This document shows, in pieces, positions 12,438 to 26,200 of a DNA stretch of 64,000 nt. The notes beneath the pieces are model-generated. The model saw only the letters and a list, made by a program, of their open reading frames with translations. It was not told where the DNA came from and searched no databases. Where the stretch lies: the NCBI RefSeq assembly GCF_023159225.1, contig NC_063171.1, forward strand, positions 36,487,378 through 36,551,377, read 5' to 3'. A program made the translations under genes and the position numbers. This DNA comes from Perognathus longimembris pacificus (Eukaryota; Chordata; Mammalia; Rodentia; Heteromyidae). How positions within the stretch are numbered: position 1 is the first letter of the stretch; every line of letters begins with the position of its first letter.

Positions 12438-12634
12438 TTTTTTTTTTTTGGCCTGGGCCTTAGACTCAGGCCCTGAGCACTGTCCCTGGCTTTTTGCTCA
12501 AGGATAGCACTCTGCCATTTGAGCCACAGTGTCACTTCTGGCCGTTTTCTATATATGTGGTGCTGGGGAATTGAACCCAGGGCTTCATGTATATGAGTCA
12601 AGCACTCTTGCCACTAGGCCATATTCCCAGCCCC
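12438..12634 (-). mobile_element. IDL dimer SINE
   Basis: Flanks GACTTCATAAA on both sides. Closest repeat to the SLAMF6 promoter. Confidence 0.9.
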
Positions 12635-12721
12635 GACTTCATAAATTTTTTAAATCAAAATTATTTTCATGACCCATTTATTAATGAAATTCAAAATTGG
12701 TAGCAAAAGGAGTTTTAGTGT

Positions 12722-12860
12722 GGGGGGCGGGGAAGAGGTCTCACCAACACACCTCAGAGGAAGAGGAAGTCTCTGTAAGAAGCACTTTCAATTTATGACA
12801 GAATAGCAACAAGTTTTGAGTGCCTCAAGATCACCAACAGCCATCTCTACTTCTCAGAGG
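12722..12860 (+). promoter_or_regulatory. SLAMF6: SLAMF6 proximal promoter and 5' UTR region
   Basis: Contains a GC box (GGGGGGCGGGG, 12722-12732) and a doubled purine ETS/PU.1-like motif ending GAGGAAGT (12756-12770), within 140 bp of the ATG. No TATA box is obvious. ETS sites are common in lymphoid promoters lacking TATA; the transcription start is inferred, not seen. Confidence 0.45.
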
Positions 12861-12909
12861 ATGTTCTGGCTGCTTCCATCTCTCCCACTTGTCTTCTGCC
12901 TTGGCTCAG
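12861..12909 (+). CDS. SLAMF6: SLAMF6 coding exon 1 (signal peptide)
   Basis: Encodes MFWLLPSLPLVFCLGS plus the first base of a glycine codon, a short hydrophobic signal peptide closely resembling the human SLAMF6 leader. The exon ends CAG before a GTAAAT donor (12910). The 5' UTR lies just upstream, but its start cannot be fixed from sequence. Intron 1 is 8.4 kb. Confidence 0.93.
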
Positions 12910-15900
12910 GTAAATGAATATCCAAACCAACATGGTTGCTGGGGGACTCCCTTTTTTATGCAGCCAGCTCAGTCTAAATCACCTATCACAGCTGACTGGC
13001 TGGTTCTCTGCTCAGGGACCTGGTAGGGGTAAAAATGGTGCCTGATAAACTGCCACCCTTCTTCCACTTTGAATGCTTCTGCCTGAGGTGGTTTGAGGAT
13101 GACTACTTTAACTGGATTTGCCTGTGAAGCACATGTTTTCTGGGATATAGGAAATGAACTTGTGTAAGTCATGATGATTTGTGGTTTATAACCAGAAGAT
13201 GGTTGTGTAAAGAGAACTCAGTTTAAGTAAAATGGCTTCTATAAGACTTCTTCAGTAGGTTAATTATCCTTTCTGGACTTCCTGATGATAATCTAAATTA
13301 TAATGAAAGTATATGGTGGGTGGGAAGGAAAGTCTATGGTTCAGTTTAGCCTAACTTTCTGGGGCCAAACAAAAACACCGGAAATAAATAGTTCTGTTGT
13401 CTTTTGCCAAGTGTAAAAAAAGAAGTCTCCAGCTCCCCCTGGCTTTGATACAAACCAAATGCTTAATCCAGCTATGCTTTATACAGCAATCAAAAGGGAA
13501 CTGACTGAGGTAACTTACTTCTTATTCCCAGCTGCCTGTTACATGGAGAATACAAAGGTTTATGTCTTGTTTGAGAAACCAAAACTTGACCATTTGGGAG
13601 AGGAGTCCTGAACAACAAAAGTAGCTCAGAACTCACCTAGGGAAAGTTGCTATTTTAAAAAATAACTAGCATTTATTGAATGTTTATCTATTTCGGATTC
13701 TGAGCCAGGTGCTACACATACATTATGTTCAGAAGTCTCTTGACAATTCTTTGAATTTAAACTATGAATTGGTTCACTTTAAAAAGGAAGAACTGAGGCT
13801 AAGATTTTTAACTAACTTACTCAAATTGCATTAGCCAACATGTGACAAACTCTTGAAGAGTTCTGTGAAACAATGCCAGTGGAACAAGCCTGCTAAACTG
13901 CACAAGAGAAAACAGAGATACTCGTGTCGCCAGATTAGCTATATGGTTTCAGTGGGACTTAGAGGAAAGTAGGGTTTCATTAAGTTACTCCATAAATAAT
14001 CATCAAATGCCTACTAAAGATGTGGCATTGTAGTCGTCTGGGGGAATATATCATAAGCAATGCCAACCAAGGTTATATTCTTGGGAAATTAAGATTTTAG
14101 CAGGAGTTACAGCAATAAGCAGGTAAAATTGTGTGTTAGGTAGTGACAGAACATGAGAAGAATATTTTCAGGGGAAATGAATGTGGATGTGGTAGGAAGG
14201 GCAGCCACATCTCAGAGAAGGCTGTCACAGGCAGCAGTGAGGTAGGGGAGCAGACATGGGAAGAAGGCAGGTTTGGATTGGGACCTGTTCATTTTAAGAT
14301 GTCAGGCTGACATTCACAAGGATATTTCTTTTTAGTTTTAAGCAGACCTAGGAAGTTTATTTGAAAGTAAATGTAGAGTACCAAGTCTTCCTAGAGAAAG
14401 AGATCCCAGAGCTGGGTCTGGTGGTGTCCTCTAAGAAGATGTTTACTATGGTACGGAGTCTCCTCCAATACTCACAAGATGTCCGGAAAGCAGGACTGAG
14501 GCTGTGGCTGGAGACTCCAGAGTCGATGGCATAGAGACAATCAATGAAGCTAAGGAGGAAATAGCATGAGGACAGAAGCTTGGGAAGTATGGTATAAATA
14601 AAACGCACAAAGAGGAAGGACTTCTTCCATTCATTCCAGAGCCATTTTGCAACTCTCCTGAGACCAGTGGCTTGAGTTTTTACCTCCTTATAAAACTAAA
14701 CCCTCCTCTATAATTATTCTGAATGTCTTCGTGTTGAAATTTCTCTCCTTCTCCCCATTGTTGTGGAACTTTTTCTTGTAATCCTAGAGAATATGTACTG
14801 TTCCAGTCCCAACTTCAAAAAGGAGGGAAAAACAGGAACAAAAAGCATAAGCAACCAGCTTAATGATAGCTACATGGTTGTGGTGGGGGTGGGAGGTGGG
14901 TAGGAGGAGAAACACATTTGACTGTGTCTGAGAAGATAGAGGTTCCATAGCCCAGCCGCAGAGCAGGGATTTCCAGTGCTGAAATGAGGGATCCTACCTC
15001 TGTGCTCCATGTGCAGGGCCTCTTCACTATGATGCTTAGCTGAAACACAGTTTCATACACACACGCACATACACACACACACCCCTAATACTACTACAGT
15101 GTGTTACTAGGAAAAAAGGAAGCCAGCTACTAGGATAGAGAAAAGACAAGGGACCCGCTCTGGATAGGTGGTAAGGAATCGACTTTCTGGAAAAGCAGTA
15201 TCTTATCTGAGACTTAAGGGGTTAAAAAAGAGAGGAGTCTGGTGAGGCAGGGGAGAATTGTACATGTAAAGATCTAGAAGAGTTTGGAGAGACTGAGGAC
15301 AGGAAAGAATCGCAGTGGCAGGAGTGTGGGGAAAATTAAATCTTTCTCTGGAAGAAGCTTGAAGGGAAATTACTCGTTTCATGGTCTCAAGAAGGAAATG
15401 TAGCCAAATGACAATACAAACTATATCGAGAAATAATCTCAGTTCCTTTAACTCAAGCCTTGGCAACATGAACAGAAAAGCCAGGTGTGGTGCTACCTCC
15501 AGCACTCCCAACACTTAAAGGCAGAAGCATGAGGATCTGTAGTTTCAGGCTAGCCTAAGCTATAGGTTGGGATCCTGTCTCCAAATAAAATGTTTCTGTG
15601 CCTGTCCTGGAGCTTGAACTTAGGCCTCCGTGCTGTCTCTGAGCTTCTTTTGCTCAAGACTAGTGCTCTACCACTTGAGCCACAGTGCCACTTCCAGCTT
15701 TTTCTGAATTATTGGAGTCACACAGACTTTTCTGTCCCAGTTGGATTTGAACCACCATCCTCAGATCTCAGGCTCCTGAGTAGCTAGGATTACAGTCATG
15801 AGCCACCAGTACCTCATTAAAAAAACCTTTTTGATAATTTTTTTTTTTTTTTTGCCAGTCCTGGGGCTTGAACTCAGGGCCTAAGCACTGTCCTTGGCTT

Positions 15901-18900
15901 CTTTTTGTTCAAGGCTAGCACTCTGTCACTTGAGCCACAGCGCCACTTCTGGCTGTTTTCTATATATGTGGTGCTGGGGAATTGAACCCAGGGCTTCATG
16001 TATAGGAGGCGAGCACTCTTGCCACTAGGCCATATTCCCAGCCTTTGACTAAAATTTTTAAGAAAGATACCTTAGTTGTTAGGAACAAAATCAACCAACC
16101 TGATCATTTATTTCTCCATTTTGTTCTTTGTAGATGGGAACTTGCCAGATGTTAATGTGCATATAACTGAGTTGACAATTTTACTAGAATGTTTATTCTG
16201 GGTTGAGGGTTAAGATGACACCAAAGCTACTTGTCCATGAGCCACTTTAAGTTGCAAGGTTCGAAGTTCTAGTTATACGGGGACTAATGATTAGGAAATA
16301 AGCAGATCTGGGTGTTTTGAGATTCAGGAAAGAATACTGGTTAGAAATGTAAAGTGGTCTACTTCTGAGATTTTATTTATTTTTGCGGTGCTAAAGGACA
16401 AGTAAGTACTTTCCCACCGAGCTCTTATCTTCAGCCCCAGTTCTGAGATTCTGAGTCAAAACTGTACAGGGCTCTGAAGTTAAAAGATTGAAAGCTGATA
16501 GCTTCTCTCTCCCCTTGAGCTTTGCTGTCTACTTTTTACCAGCCATTCACACCTTCAGATGGTTATTTTTGCTCATCACAGGAAGAAAGCCATTTTACAG
16601 GGTGTTATTATGTATGAATGTGCTTGTGTCTCTCTACCTCTCAGAATCCATGGTTCATCCCCCCACCCCCAGGCTCTCTCTAGCCTTCCATGCCTTTCAG
16701 TTTGGGGGTCTTCATTCCAGACTAGCTTCAGTTGTATCTCTGCCCACACTATTATTAAAGTGAAATTCCCATATGGCAAAATACTTTTTAAAGTGTACAG
16801 TTCCATGACATTTTACACATTTATAATATTGTATAATCATCACCTGCATGATTCTGAAACCATTCATCACTCAAGAATGCCCTATGCCTAATCACCTCCC
16901 ATTTCTCCCCCTCTCCTCCCAGGCTCCTAGCAAACACCAATTTGCTTTCTATTTCCATGGAGTTGCCCCGTCCAAGTATTTCATTTAAATGAAATCACAC
17001 AACACATGATATTTTGTACCTAACTTAACAGAATGTTAGGACTCTGCTGATGAGATTGTGATCCAATGTCCTCTGATGTAAAAAGAAAGTTTTTATTTTG
17101 ATCAAGTAGAGCTTATCTGTTTTCTTATGTTGCTTGTGCTTATGGTATCACATCTAAGAATTTTCTGTCAAGTACAAGAGCTTGTTTATTTACCTTCTAA
17201 GAGGTTTTCTTCTAAGAGTTTTATGGTTTTCACTCTTATGTTTAGTTTGAGTTAATTTTTGTATGTGGTAAGAGATAAGGGCCCAACTTTATTCCTTCAC
17301 ACAAGGATATGTAGTTGCCTAGCATCATTCATAGAAGAGAATATCCTTTCTCTATTGAATGGTATTGGCACTCTTATTTCTGGACTTTCAATTCAATTCC
17401 ATATAGATATACAAATGTCTATCCTGTGTCAACAACCTTTTGTTTATTATGGTTGTATACATTTTGAAATTGAGGAACATGAGTCCTCTTTTTCAGGCAA
17501 TTGTATTTTGGCTTTTTAGAACTTTTTGCAATTTTGAATTTGAGGACTGACTTTTTTGCTTTTTCCAACACTCACACAAATATGAGCAGAGGCAAGCTAA
17601 TCTTTAAAGGGTAAATAGGAGCTTGTCAAATAGAAAAGGTAAGGAAGAGCATTTTAGGCAGATAGAACAGTAGTTAAAGCAGTAGTTAAAAAATGAGGAC
17701 ATTGTTGAAAGGTAATAACTGAGCAATGGAGACTTACTACTTATTATTCAGAATTCTCCTGTAACGTCATCTCTTGTGAAGTGCTTCTTGACTATACCCA
17801 ACTGCCCTGTCTAACATTCTACCTACATATGTTTTCATAGAGCACAATACCTCCCTCATCTCAATATTTAGTGTGCTGACAATTGTGTGAAGTTATAGCA
17901 GTACAGAAAAACATTGTCATAATGCCTACATTCAAGTTTAGAAAGAGGAGGGAAATAATCTACAACAAAGAGTATAAAGTGCCTAGCACTGATGGTGCAG
18001 TAGTAGTATAAGGATAAGTATAAGGATAATGCAGAATTGAGCCCCTATCATAGATCAATGCCTAATCCATCACATAAGTAACTAGTCACTTATTTTTTAT
18101 GTTCCTCTACCAGGTAGCATGCCCAAGGATCATGGGATGATAAATAGGAATATCTTAATTGTATCTGATACTCAGCATCCAGTCCAAGAAGTGGTATTTA
18201 AGGAGATCCCAAATGCCCTGGTTTCCTTTATTTTTTTTTTCAAGTCATAGGGCTTAACCTTTGGGTTTAGTCACTGTCCTTGAGCTCTTTAGTTTAAATC
18301 CAGTGCTCTACCAATTTGAGCCACAGCACCACTTCTGGTTTTCTCATGATTAACTGGAGATAAGAGTCTCACGGACATTCCTGCCCAGGCTGGCTTTGAG
18401 CAACGATCCTCAGATCTCAGCCTCCTGAGTAGCTAGGATTACAGGCATGAGCCACTGGTACCCAGCTGGTTTCTAATTTTTTACTCTCTGAATCAACATG
18501 GACTGGACAAGTAATAAAACAAATGATTTATTAAATAAACTAATAAGTCAGGAGTGGTGGTACATAATGATAATCCCAGCACTTGAGAGGCCAAGACAGG
18601 AGGATCATGTATTTGAGGCCAACCTAGGGCCACATAGTGAGTCCAGGCAGCCTAGGCTACACAGCAAGACCTTATCTCAAAACAAACAACATAAAAAGCC
18701 CTAAAAACTGCAATTTTATCAAAGCAAGGGAAATAAAAAAAAGTGCTAAGCAAGAGAGGAACAGTATCTGGAAAATCCTTAAACCACTGGGTAAGAGAAA
18801 CTGAGAAAGACCCAAGAAAACAAAGTTATAAATTATAAATTGTGTCCATTGAAGAGCAGTACCAAGAAAAATAAACCCAAAGGCAGCTGAATGTACAGGG

Positions 18901-20141
18901 GTGGGTGCAGATAAGGTAGACAAAAAAGTGAAGAAGTTTGCTTTTTTTTTTTTTCTGTTGGTTATGGGGCTTGAACTCAGGTTCTAAGTGCTGTCCCTGA
19001 GCTTTTTTGCTCAGGGTTAGCACTCTACCACTTGGAGGCACAGCTCTACTTCCAGTTTTCTGGTGATTAAATGGAGATAAGAGTCTCACGGACTTTCCTG
19101 CCTGGCCTGGCTTCAAATCTTGATCTTTAGATCTCAACCTCCTGAGTAGCTAGGATTACAAGAGTGAGCTACCTGGGGCTGGGGATATAGCCTAGTGGCA
19201 AGAGTGCCTGCCTCGGATACACGAGGCCCTAGGTTCGATTCCCCAGCACCACATATACAGAAAACGGCCAGAAGCGGCGCTGTGGCTCAAGTGGCGGAGT
19301 GCTAGCCTTGAGTGGGAAGAAGCCAGGGACAGTGCTCAGGCCCTGAGTCCAAGGCCCAGGACTGGCAAAAAAAAAAAAAAAAAAAAAAAGAGTGAGCTAC
19401 CAGACTGTCATGTCCTTTACAGAGAAAAGTGTGAGCCACAGGACTATCTATAGGGAGTGAGAATGGCAAATGCACAGGCCCTGGTCTGTTCATGGAACAG
19501 CCATGTGGGCTGGAGCAAAGTGAACAAGGGGACACATTTAGGAATGAGATGAATGAAAAAATACTAAGGTCAGATCACTCTGGTATTTATAGGACATAAT
19601 AAAGATTTTGTTTTGTTTTGGCCTTATTGTTTTAATTTTTATACTAAGTACAAAGAGAAAAGTACAAAATCTTAAGTATTAGCTCCATAGATTATCAGAT
19701 AATAAATATCTATGCAGCTAAATGCAGTTCAAGACATGGAACATAGACATCAGCACTCCCAGATTCCCCACTTAAGGCTCTTCCTGTTCATATCCCTGCC
19801 TTCTTCTTGAAGATAACCATTCCCCTGACTTCTATCAGCAAAGATTTATGTTGCCTGTTGTGTTTTGTCTTTTAACTTTGAGTAAGTGAAATTATTTCTT
19901 TTTATGTCTGTAGTTTGGCTCAAGATTTCACTTGTAATATTTACCCATTTAATTCTGAGAGGGAAGAGGGGTCAAGATCACAAATAACAGTGTATCAAAA
20001 TGCTGATAGGGCAGATGTAGTCCAGAGGAAATGAGGATGACAGTGTCATGTGCCTGGAATCTATATGACCTCAAGGGAAAGAAAGAAGTACAATATCCCT
20101 AATGCTGACTGGATTATCAGGATACCAGGAGACATATGACC

Positions 20142-20200
<59 letters not shown>

Positions 20201-23200
20201 TTCTTGCCTGGGAAATAAAAAAGTTCCAAGGAAATCTATATCATGGTTATAGTTATTTGTTCATTGACAACTCAAACATTTCCACATCCTATCATGTGTC
20301 AGACATGGTACAGAGTGCTGACTTGCAAGGATAACACAAATATGGTCAGACAGATGGCCGAGTAAACAGAGAACTAGAAAATGGTACAAGTGCTAAGAAT
20401 TTGACAAAAGACACTAAAGAAGCATCTTCTGTCAGCATGCTTCTGTAAGATCACAGAAGTATCTTCTGGGATCATTTTATCCTTTTTGCTCAGACACTGA
20501 AGGCTCTAAAATTGGCTCATGACAATGCAGCCATTATGTATTACTTTGAACATTCATCTTTCTGAGATCAGAAAAGACATCTTCTGGCATCAAGAAAAGA
20601 GCAAAAAGTATTTGGAGTCAGAAGTCCTAGGTTCCACTTGTGACTCTTCTGTTCTTTAGCCATGTGACCTGGGGAAAGTTAATTCACATCTGTATCTCTG
20701 TTCTTTCAGGATCTATAAATGGGGATAATAATATCCATCCTATCTATCTCAAAGAACTATTGTCAGTGACACCCAAAATAATGCATGAGAAGAATTTTGT
20801 AGGCAGTAAATCTCTGTTATTAGTCCTCTAAATCACAAGGGCTTACTTTTGTGACACATAGTGGGTAATCAGTAAATGCCTTCATTTAGTGCAAGTCTTT
20901 TGACTCGCAGTTTGGGGAATCTATGTCAAAAGTCGATGTAGTTCCTTGTGCCTCACCACCGGTTGCCCAACGAAATCCAAGGGTAGGGGATCACGATCTC
21001 CAGGTGACTACACCAGTACAAAAGTAAGCTCTGAGGCAGAGTAATCTGGACACACTATGCAATTTAGCCATGAATGCTGGACAATTTGTTGGAGATGGAG
21101 CCACTGGATGTGTGGTTATCCATTGCAACACTTCCAACCATTTCTCTCTTCATCACATCTTCTGGGTTTCCGTTTCAGTGAGCCTTGGCAGACTGGCAGA
21201 ATTCGGGGAAATGGTGAAAGAACTGTGGCTAGAGTGATTGTCAGGGACAATCTTACAATCTTACAGCCTTTTCCTTCTGTGTTTCCAGGGAACGCAGTGT
21301 CACAAAGCAACTCGACCTCTCTGGTGGTAAATGGGATTCTAGGGGAGTCAGTAACCTTCCACCTGAAGCTTCCTGCGAAAAAGGACATGACGGCCATCAC
21401 CTGGCATTACAATGGAAAAGCTGTTGTCACCATACAGCTAAATAAACTTGCAAACCCGAAACATCTGGTGTTAAATCCAAGGTGGGGAGAGCGGCTAAAC
21501 CTCACCCAGACGTACTCCTTGCATCTCAGCAACCTGACAATGGCAGACACAGGCCATTACAGCATCCAGGTCACCACGACAACAGACGCTATACAGACGT
21601 CTAGCTACACTCTGAGGATTTTCAGTGAGTCTAAATGTGAGATTTTATTACGTAGGGGAAAGAAAACTAATTGCATATTTTAATCCTACATGATTACAAG
21701 TGTACACTGGCACCTAGTATAAGGTGGATGGCATTGAAAGTTGCCATGAGGTTCCACAGTAAAGCAATTCAATGATATGACACAGCCCAATGGTGACAGG
21801 GATGAGAATAGAACCCAAGTCTTGTGGTTCTCAATCTAGAATCCAGTAGTCACCTTACTAGAATCAGAAGACAGAATCCTAAATCACTCTACCTCATCCA
21901 GTAAAATAGTCCCTTACAACCAACAATCTAATAGAATTAGTGGAAGTGAAATATTAATGACTGTTAACATGTGTATCACACGTGTCTGTCATGCAATCCT
22001 CACAAGGCTCCATGAGATAAGTACAGTCTTATGCCTAGCCCCAGCCTCCATCACAGTCATAAAGTTGTCAAGTGGTTACACTTCCCGTGTAACTTGTGTA
22101 TAGCACAGGGCACATAGCAAAGTGTTCTGTGCTGGTGAGGCAATAGAGAGAAAATTCTTCTGTCAATGTTGATATCTAACAATCATTTCCCCAGATGGTT
22201 CGTGTTGGTCATCACTCAAAAGTCTGCCTACTCTAGCTAGCCAAATGTGGTAGCCCTTAGAGGATTGAGGCAGAAAGATGGTACTTGGAAGGCCAGCTTG
22301 GGTCTAAAAACAAAAAAGAACTATCTTCCCAAGATTAAAGAATGAAAATGGTGAAAATTTCCTCAGTATACAATTACGAAAACTATACTGAGAGAATTTA
22401 TGAAACTATATCATTAAAAACTCAGAGATGCCATAAAAGGCTTTATGATAATTACCTGGCAGGAATGTTTCATAGGATATTCAAGCATTAACTTAGTCAG
22501 CAGACTAGACAACTTTACCTCTTGTTTTCATGCTGGTCCTCTGGCTTGAACTCTGGACCTGGGTGCTTCTGTGTTCATGGCTAATGCTCTACTTCTTGAG
22601 CCACAGCTCCACTTCAGGCTTTTTGATAGCTTTCTGGTAGAGCTAAGAGTCACAGACTTTCCTGCTAGACCATTTTAAAGACCACAGAGATCCTGAAATT
22701 CTTATCTACTAGAGATCGTCAGGCCTAGAATTCATTTGAAGTCCTTCAAGAGATTTTTTTTTAAGGCACAAGTAAATTACTTGATAATCTTTAGTATCTC
22801 CTGAATATTTGATGAGTGTGCCACTGTAGATTAGTCAAAATCATGTCCTTGAAAGAAGTAATGTGACACAGTTAGGCAAATATCACAGGAAAAGAAAATA
22901 TTTGGGGAAATTCTGAGCAGGAGATTCAAAATAAAGGGGTGAAACAGCCCCAAGGCAGCAGCGACATTTCCTGGGGCTGTCAAAACCAAACAAAATACCA
23001 CAGGCTCATGGTCGAAACAACAGGAATGTATCCTTTCAAAGCTCTGGAGACTGGAAGTCCAAAATCAGGGTATGTACAAGGGTGTGCTATTTTTGGCGGC
23101 CCCAGAAGACCATCTATTCTTGCCTCTTCTATCTCCTAGCTTCCTTCTGGGAGGGCCCAGAAAGACCAGCTATTCTTTATGTCTCCCCGTTTTTGCTTGT

Positions 23201-26200
23201 TATCTGCATTCCTTAGTGTTCCTTGACTTAGGGCTGCATAATTCCAATCCCTGCCTCTGTGGTCACAATTCTCTTCTCTATGCTTTTTCTCCTCTTCTTT
23301 TCTTTTATAAGGACATTGGTCTTTAATTTTAGGGCCCACACAGATAATCCAGGATGACCTTCTCATCTAATTTAATTCCTTTTGCAAAGACCATTCATCC
23401 ACAATAATGTATTATTCACAGATTCTTGGAAGTAGGACACTGATGTTTCTTTGGGAGATCATTGTTCAAACCAATACCAGCAGGATCACCCTGTGTGATC
23501 AGTGATCATCAAGACAATGCTAGACCCATAGGAAGAAGGGAAGCATAGGCAGCAGAAAGCCTGAAAACAGAGGCCATACCAGGCTTTATCACATTTGCTG
23601 AGACAATATTTTGCAGACACTATTTAAAAAAACAAACCATGGCTTCAAGAACAACCATGTTCCTAGAGCTCAAAGTCAATTTATGCTCAGGAATTTTGGA
23701 GCATCTCTCGTTCAAAGGTAAACATGCAAAGAAATAATGTATAACATCTACCAATTTGCTTCATAGCCGTACAAAGAAATTTCAAAGGATGTATGTGATT
23801 TGTTTTCAAACATTGGCCAATTATTCTGTATGTGCCAAGATACAGATGGACAAAGGTTGATCTTATCAGCCAATTATCCATTCATTAGGAATAACTGACT
23901 AAACCACAGTGTTAAGGAAAACCTTTGAAGAATTTGAAGACATTAATGTTATACGTACTTCTTGCATCAACAATATTTGTTGGCCAGGGGTAAAATATGA
24001 GGTGTTCTTCTAGAATATGTCATGGAGCTGGCATTCTGGTTCCAACCAGAGTGGAAGCCGGTAATAATACACATTGTCTATAACCAAATAATGTGTTGTC
24101 TAAGGAAGCTATGAGTGTTAAGAACAAAAAAAGAACAAGATTGGATAACTAGTGAATAACAGAAGTACCAGGAAGCAGAGAGCAGGAATCATTTTTTTTC
24201 CAGCAATGTTGGAAGTAGAATCTAGAAGCTTGGGTAAAAAGTAATAACATAAACTGGGCACTGGTGGCTCATGCCTGTAATCCTAACTACTCAGGAGGCT
24301 GAGACGTAAGGATCGTGGTTCAAAGCCAACTGAGGCAGAAAAGTCCAGGAAACTCTTTCCAATAAACTACTCAGAAAAGGGCAAAAGTGCTGTTTTGGTT
24401 CAAGTGGTAGAGTGCCAGCCTTGAGCACAAAGAGACTCAGGGACAGTTCTCAGGTTCTGAGAACCTGAGCCCTGGCACTAGCAAAAAAAAAAAGTAATAA
24501 TAAAAAGGATTTGTGATATCATCTACGGACATGGGATGGGATGTGACATTCATGCCAAATATTTTCCATCCTTGTGCTGGGCACTGATCCATTTCATCCT
24601 CATAATTACTTGAAAAATATGTATTGTTGCCTGATTTTCCAGATGACAAAAACAAGGCTTATAGTTATTAATTAAATATAATGTATCTATGGTTGTATAG
24701 TCAGTAAGTGATAAAAATGATAAAGCCATGATACTACCCTAAATTTTCCTGATTCCAAAGCCAGTAATCCTCCTATACATAAAGCTCAATCCTAAGAAGA
24801 GCCATAAACACACATATAGAATCCTCACAACTCCTACTCAGTGAATGAAGGTTGTTCAGTTTCTTTTAGTCAGAGAGATGAAACCATTCCATTCTTTGTT
24901 GAATCACCTTTATTTCAAGAGCTTTCCTTGTCTTTCTGTTGTGACATGGCATGGCTTGTCCCCATTGGTTCATAGCTACTGACATTCTTCTAGACAATAT
25001 TTTCCAGTCCTTGTTCTCAGAAATTTCTGCATCTCCTACCCCCTCAAATGACTGAAAATATTGCATTCTGTGCTCCCTGGAATTGCCTGCTTGCTCTTGC
25101 CTCAGGACCCTGAACTTAGTCTCCAAATTCTTTACAAAAGGTAGAGTCTAAGGCCTAGAAGAACACAAGAGATAACCTGGAGTCAACTCAAATGACCAGC
25201 CCCAAATTACCCAGCTAGTTGATAGCAACCTTAGTCTCCCTTCCATTCTTCCTTTTGGTCATTTAGTCCCTTTCATTTGATCATCCTAGACCTTGCTATT
25301 ATCAATTAGGTAACACAAAGAGAATCTTTTACAGACTTAACAAACCATAGCATACAGAAGAGACGGGATATAAAAATAGCAAGGTAGCTGGGTGCCAGTG
25401 GCTCACATCTGTAATCCTAGATACTCAGGAGGCTGATATCTAAGGATCGAGATTCTAAGCCAGCTCAGGGAGGAATGTCTGTGAGACTCTTATCTCCAAT
25501 TAACCACAGAAAACCAGACGTGATGCTGTGACTCAAGTGGTAGTGCACCAGCCTTGAGCTGAAGAGCTCAGGGACAGCACCCAGGCCCAGAGTTCAAGCC
25601 CCACAACCAACAACAACAACAAAAAAAGAAAGGTAAAGACTCTTTCACAGGGAACTGAGTTACACCATTTGTCCTTAACCTGTGTCTTTTCTCTGCTCAC
25701 AGGACAATTGAGAAACTTAACAGTTACCAACCATGTTCAACTGTCAGAGAGTAAGACCTGTGACATCCACCTGATCTGTGCTGTGGAAAATGAGGATGAT
25801 ACTGTCTGGTTCAGGTGGCAGGACTCACGAAACATCTGCTTCAATGGAACAAACTTCACTACCTCCTGGGACCCCAAGAATTCCAGTGAACACAACTATA
25901 CCTGCATAGCTAGGAACCCTGTCACCAAATTATCAAAATCTGTCTCTGCCCAGAGTCTCTGCGAAGGTAACAGTCTATCTGGGGTCACTCTGAGAGCCTT
26001 GAGCAGCTGTAGCATGTAGCATGTCCTCAGACAATGCATGATCTCCGTGACAGTAGCAGTGGGAAGCAGCCAAACTGCCGCTGGAAGGGGACATGCCTCT
26101 CACCCCATGCTCCTTCCTATCCCTCCCCAAGCACTCATCCAAGAACAAAGGTCTCAGAAAAGCAGGATTGCTTTCTCCTCCTTCTCCACCAGGCCCCCTC

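Noticed and set aside
1..12700. Possible CD84 3' exons expected upstream of SLAMF6
   Set aside because: No tyrosine-motif exon or SLAM-family sequence could be read there; CD84 is probably outside the window, though a UTR part cannot be excluded.
21057..21683. 208-codon open frame starting upstream of exon 2
   Set aside because: It simply reads through intron 1 into exon 2 and out into intron 2; the splice sites at 21289 and 21624 and the domain match show the true exon.
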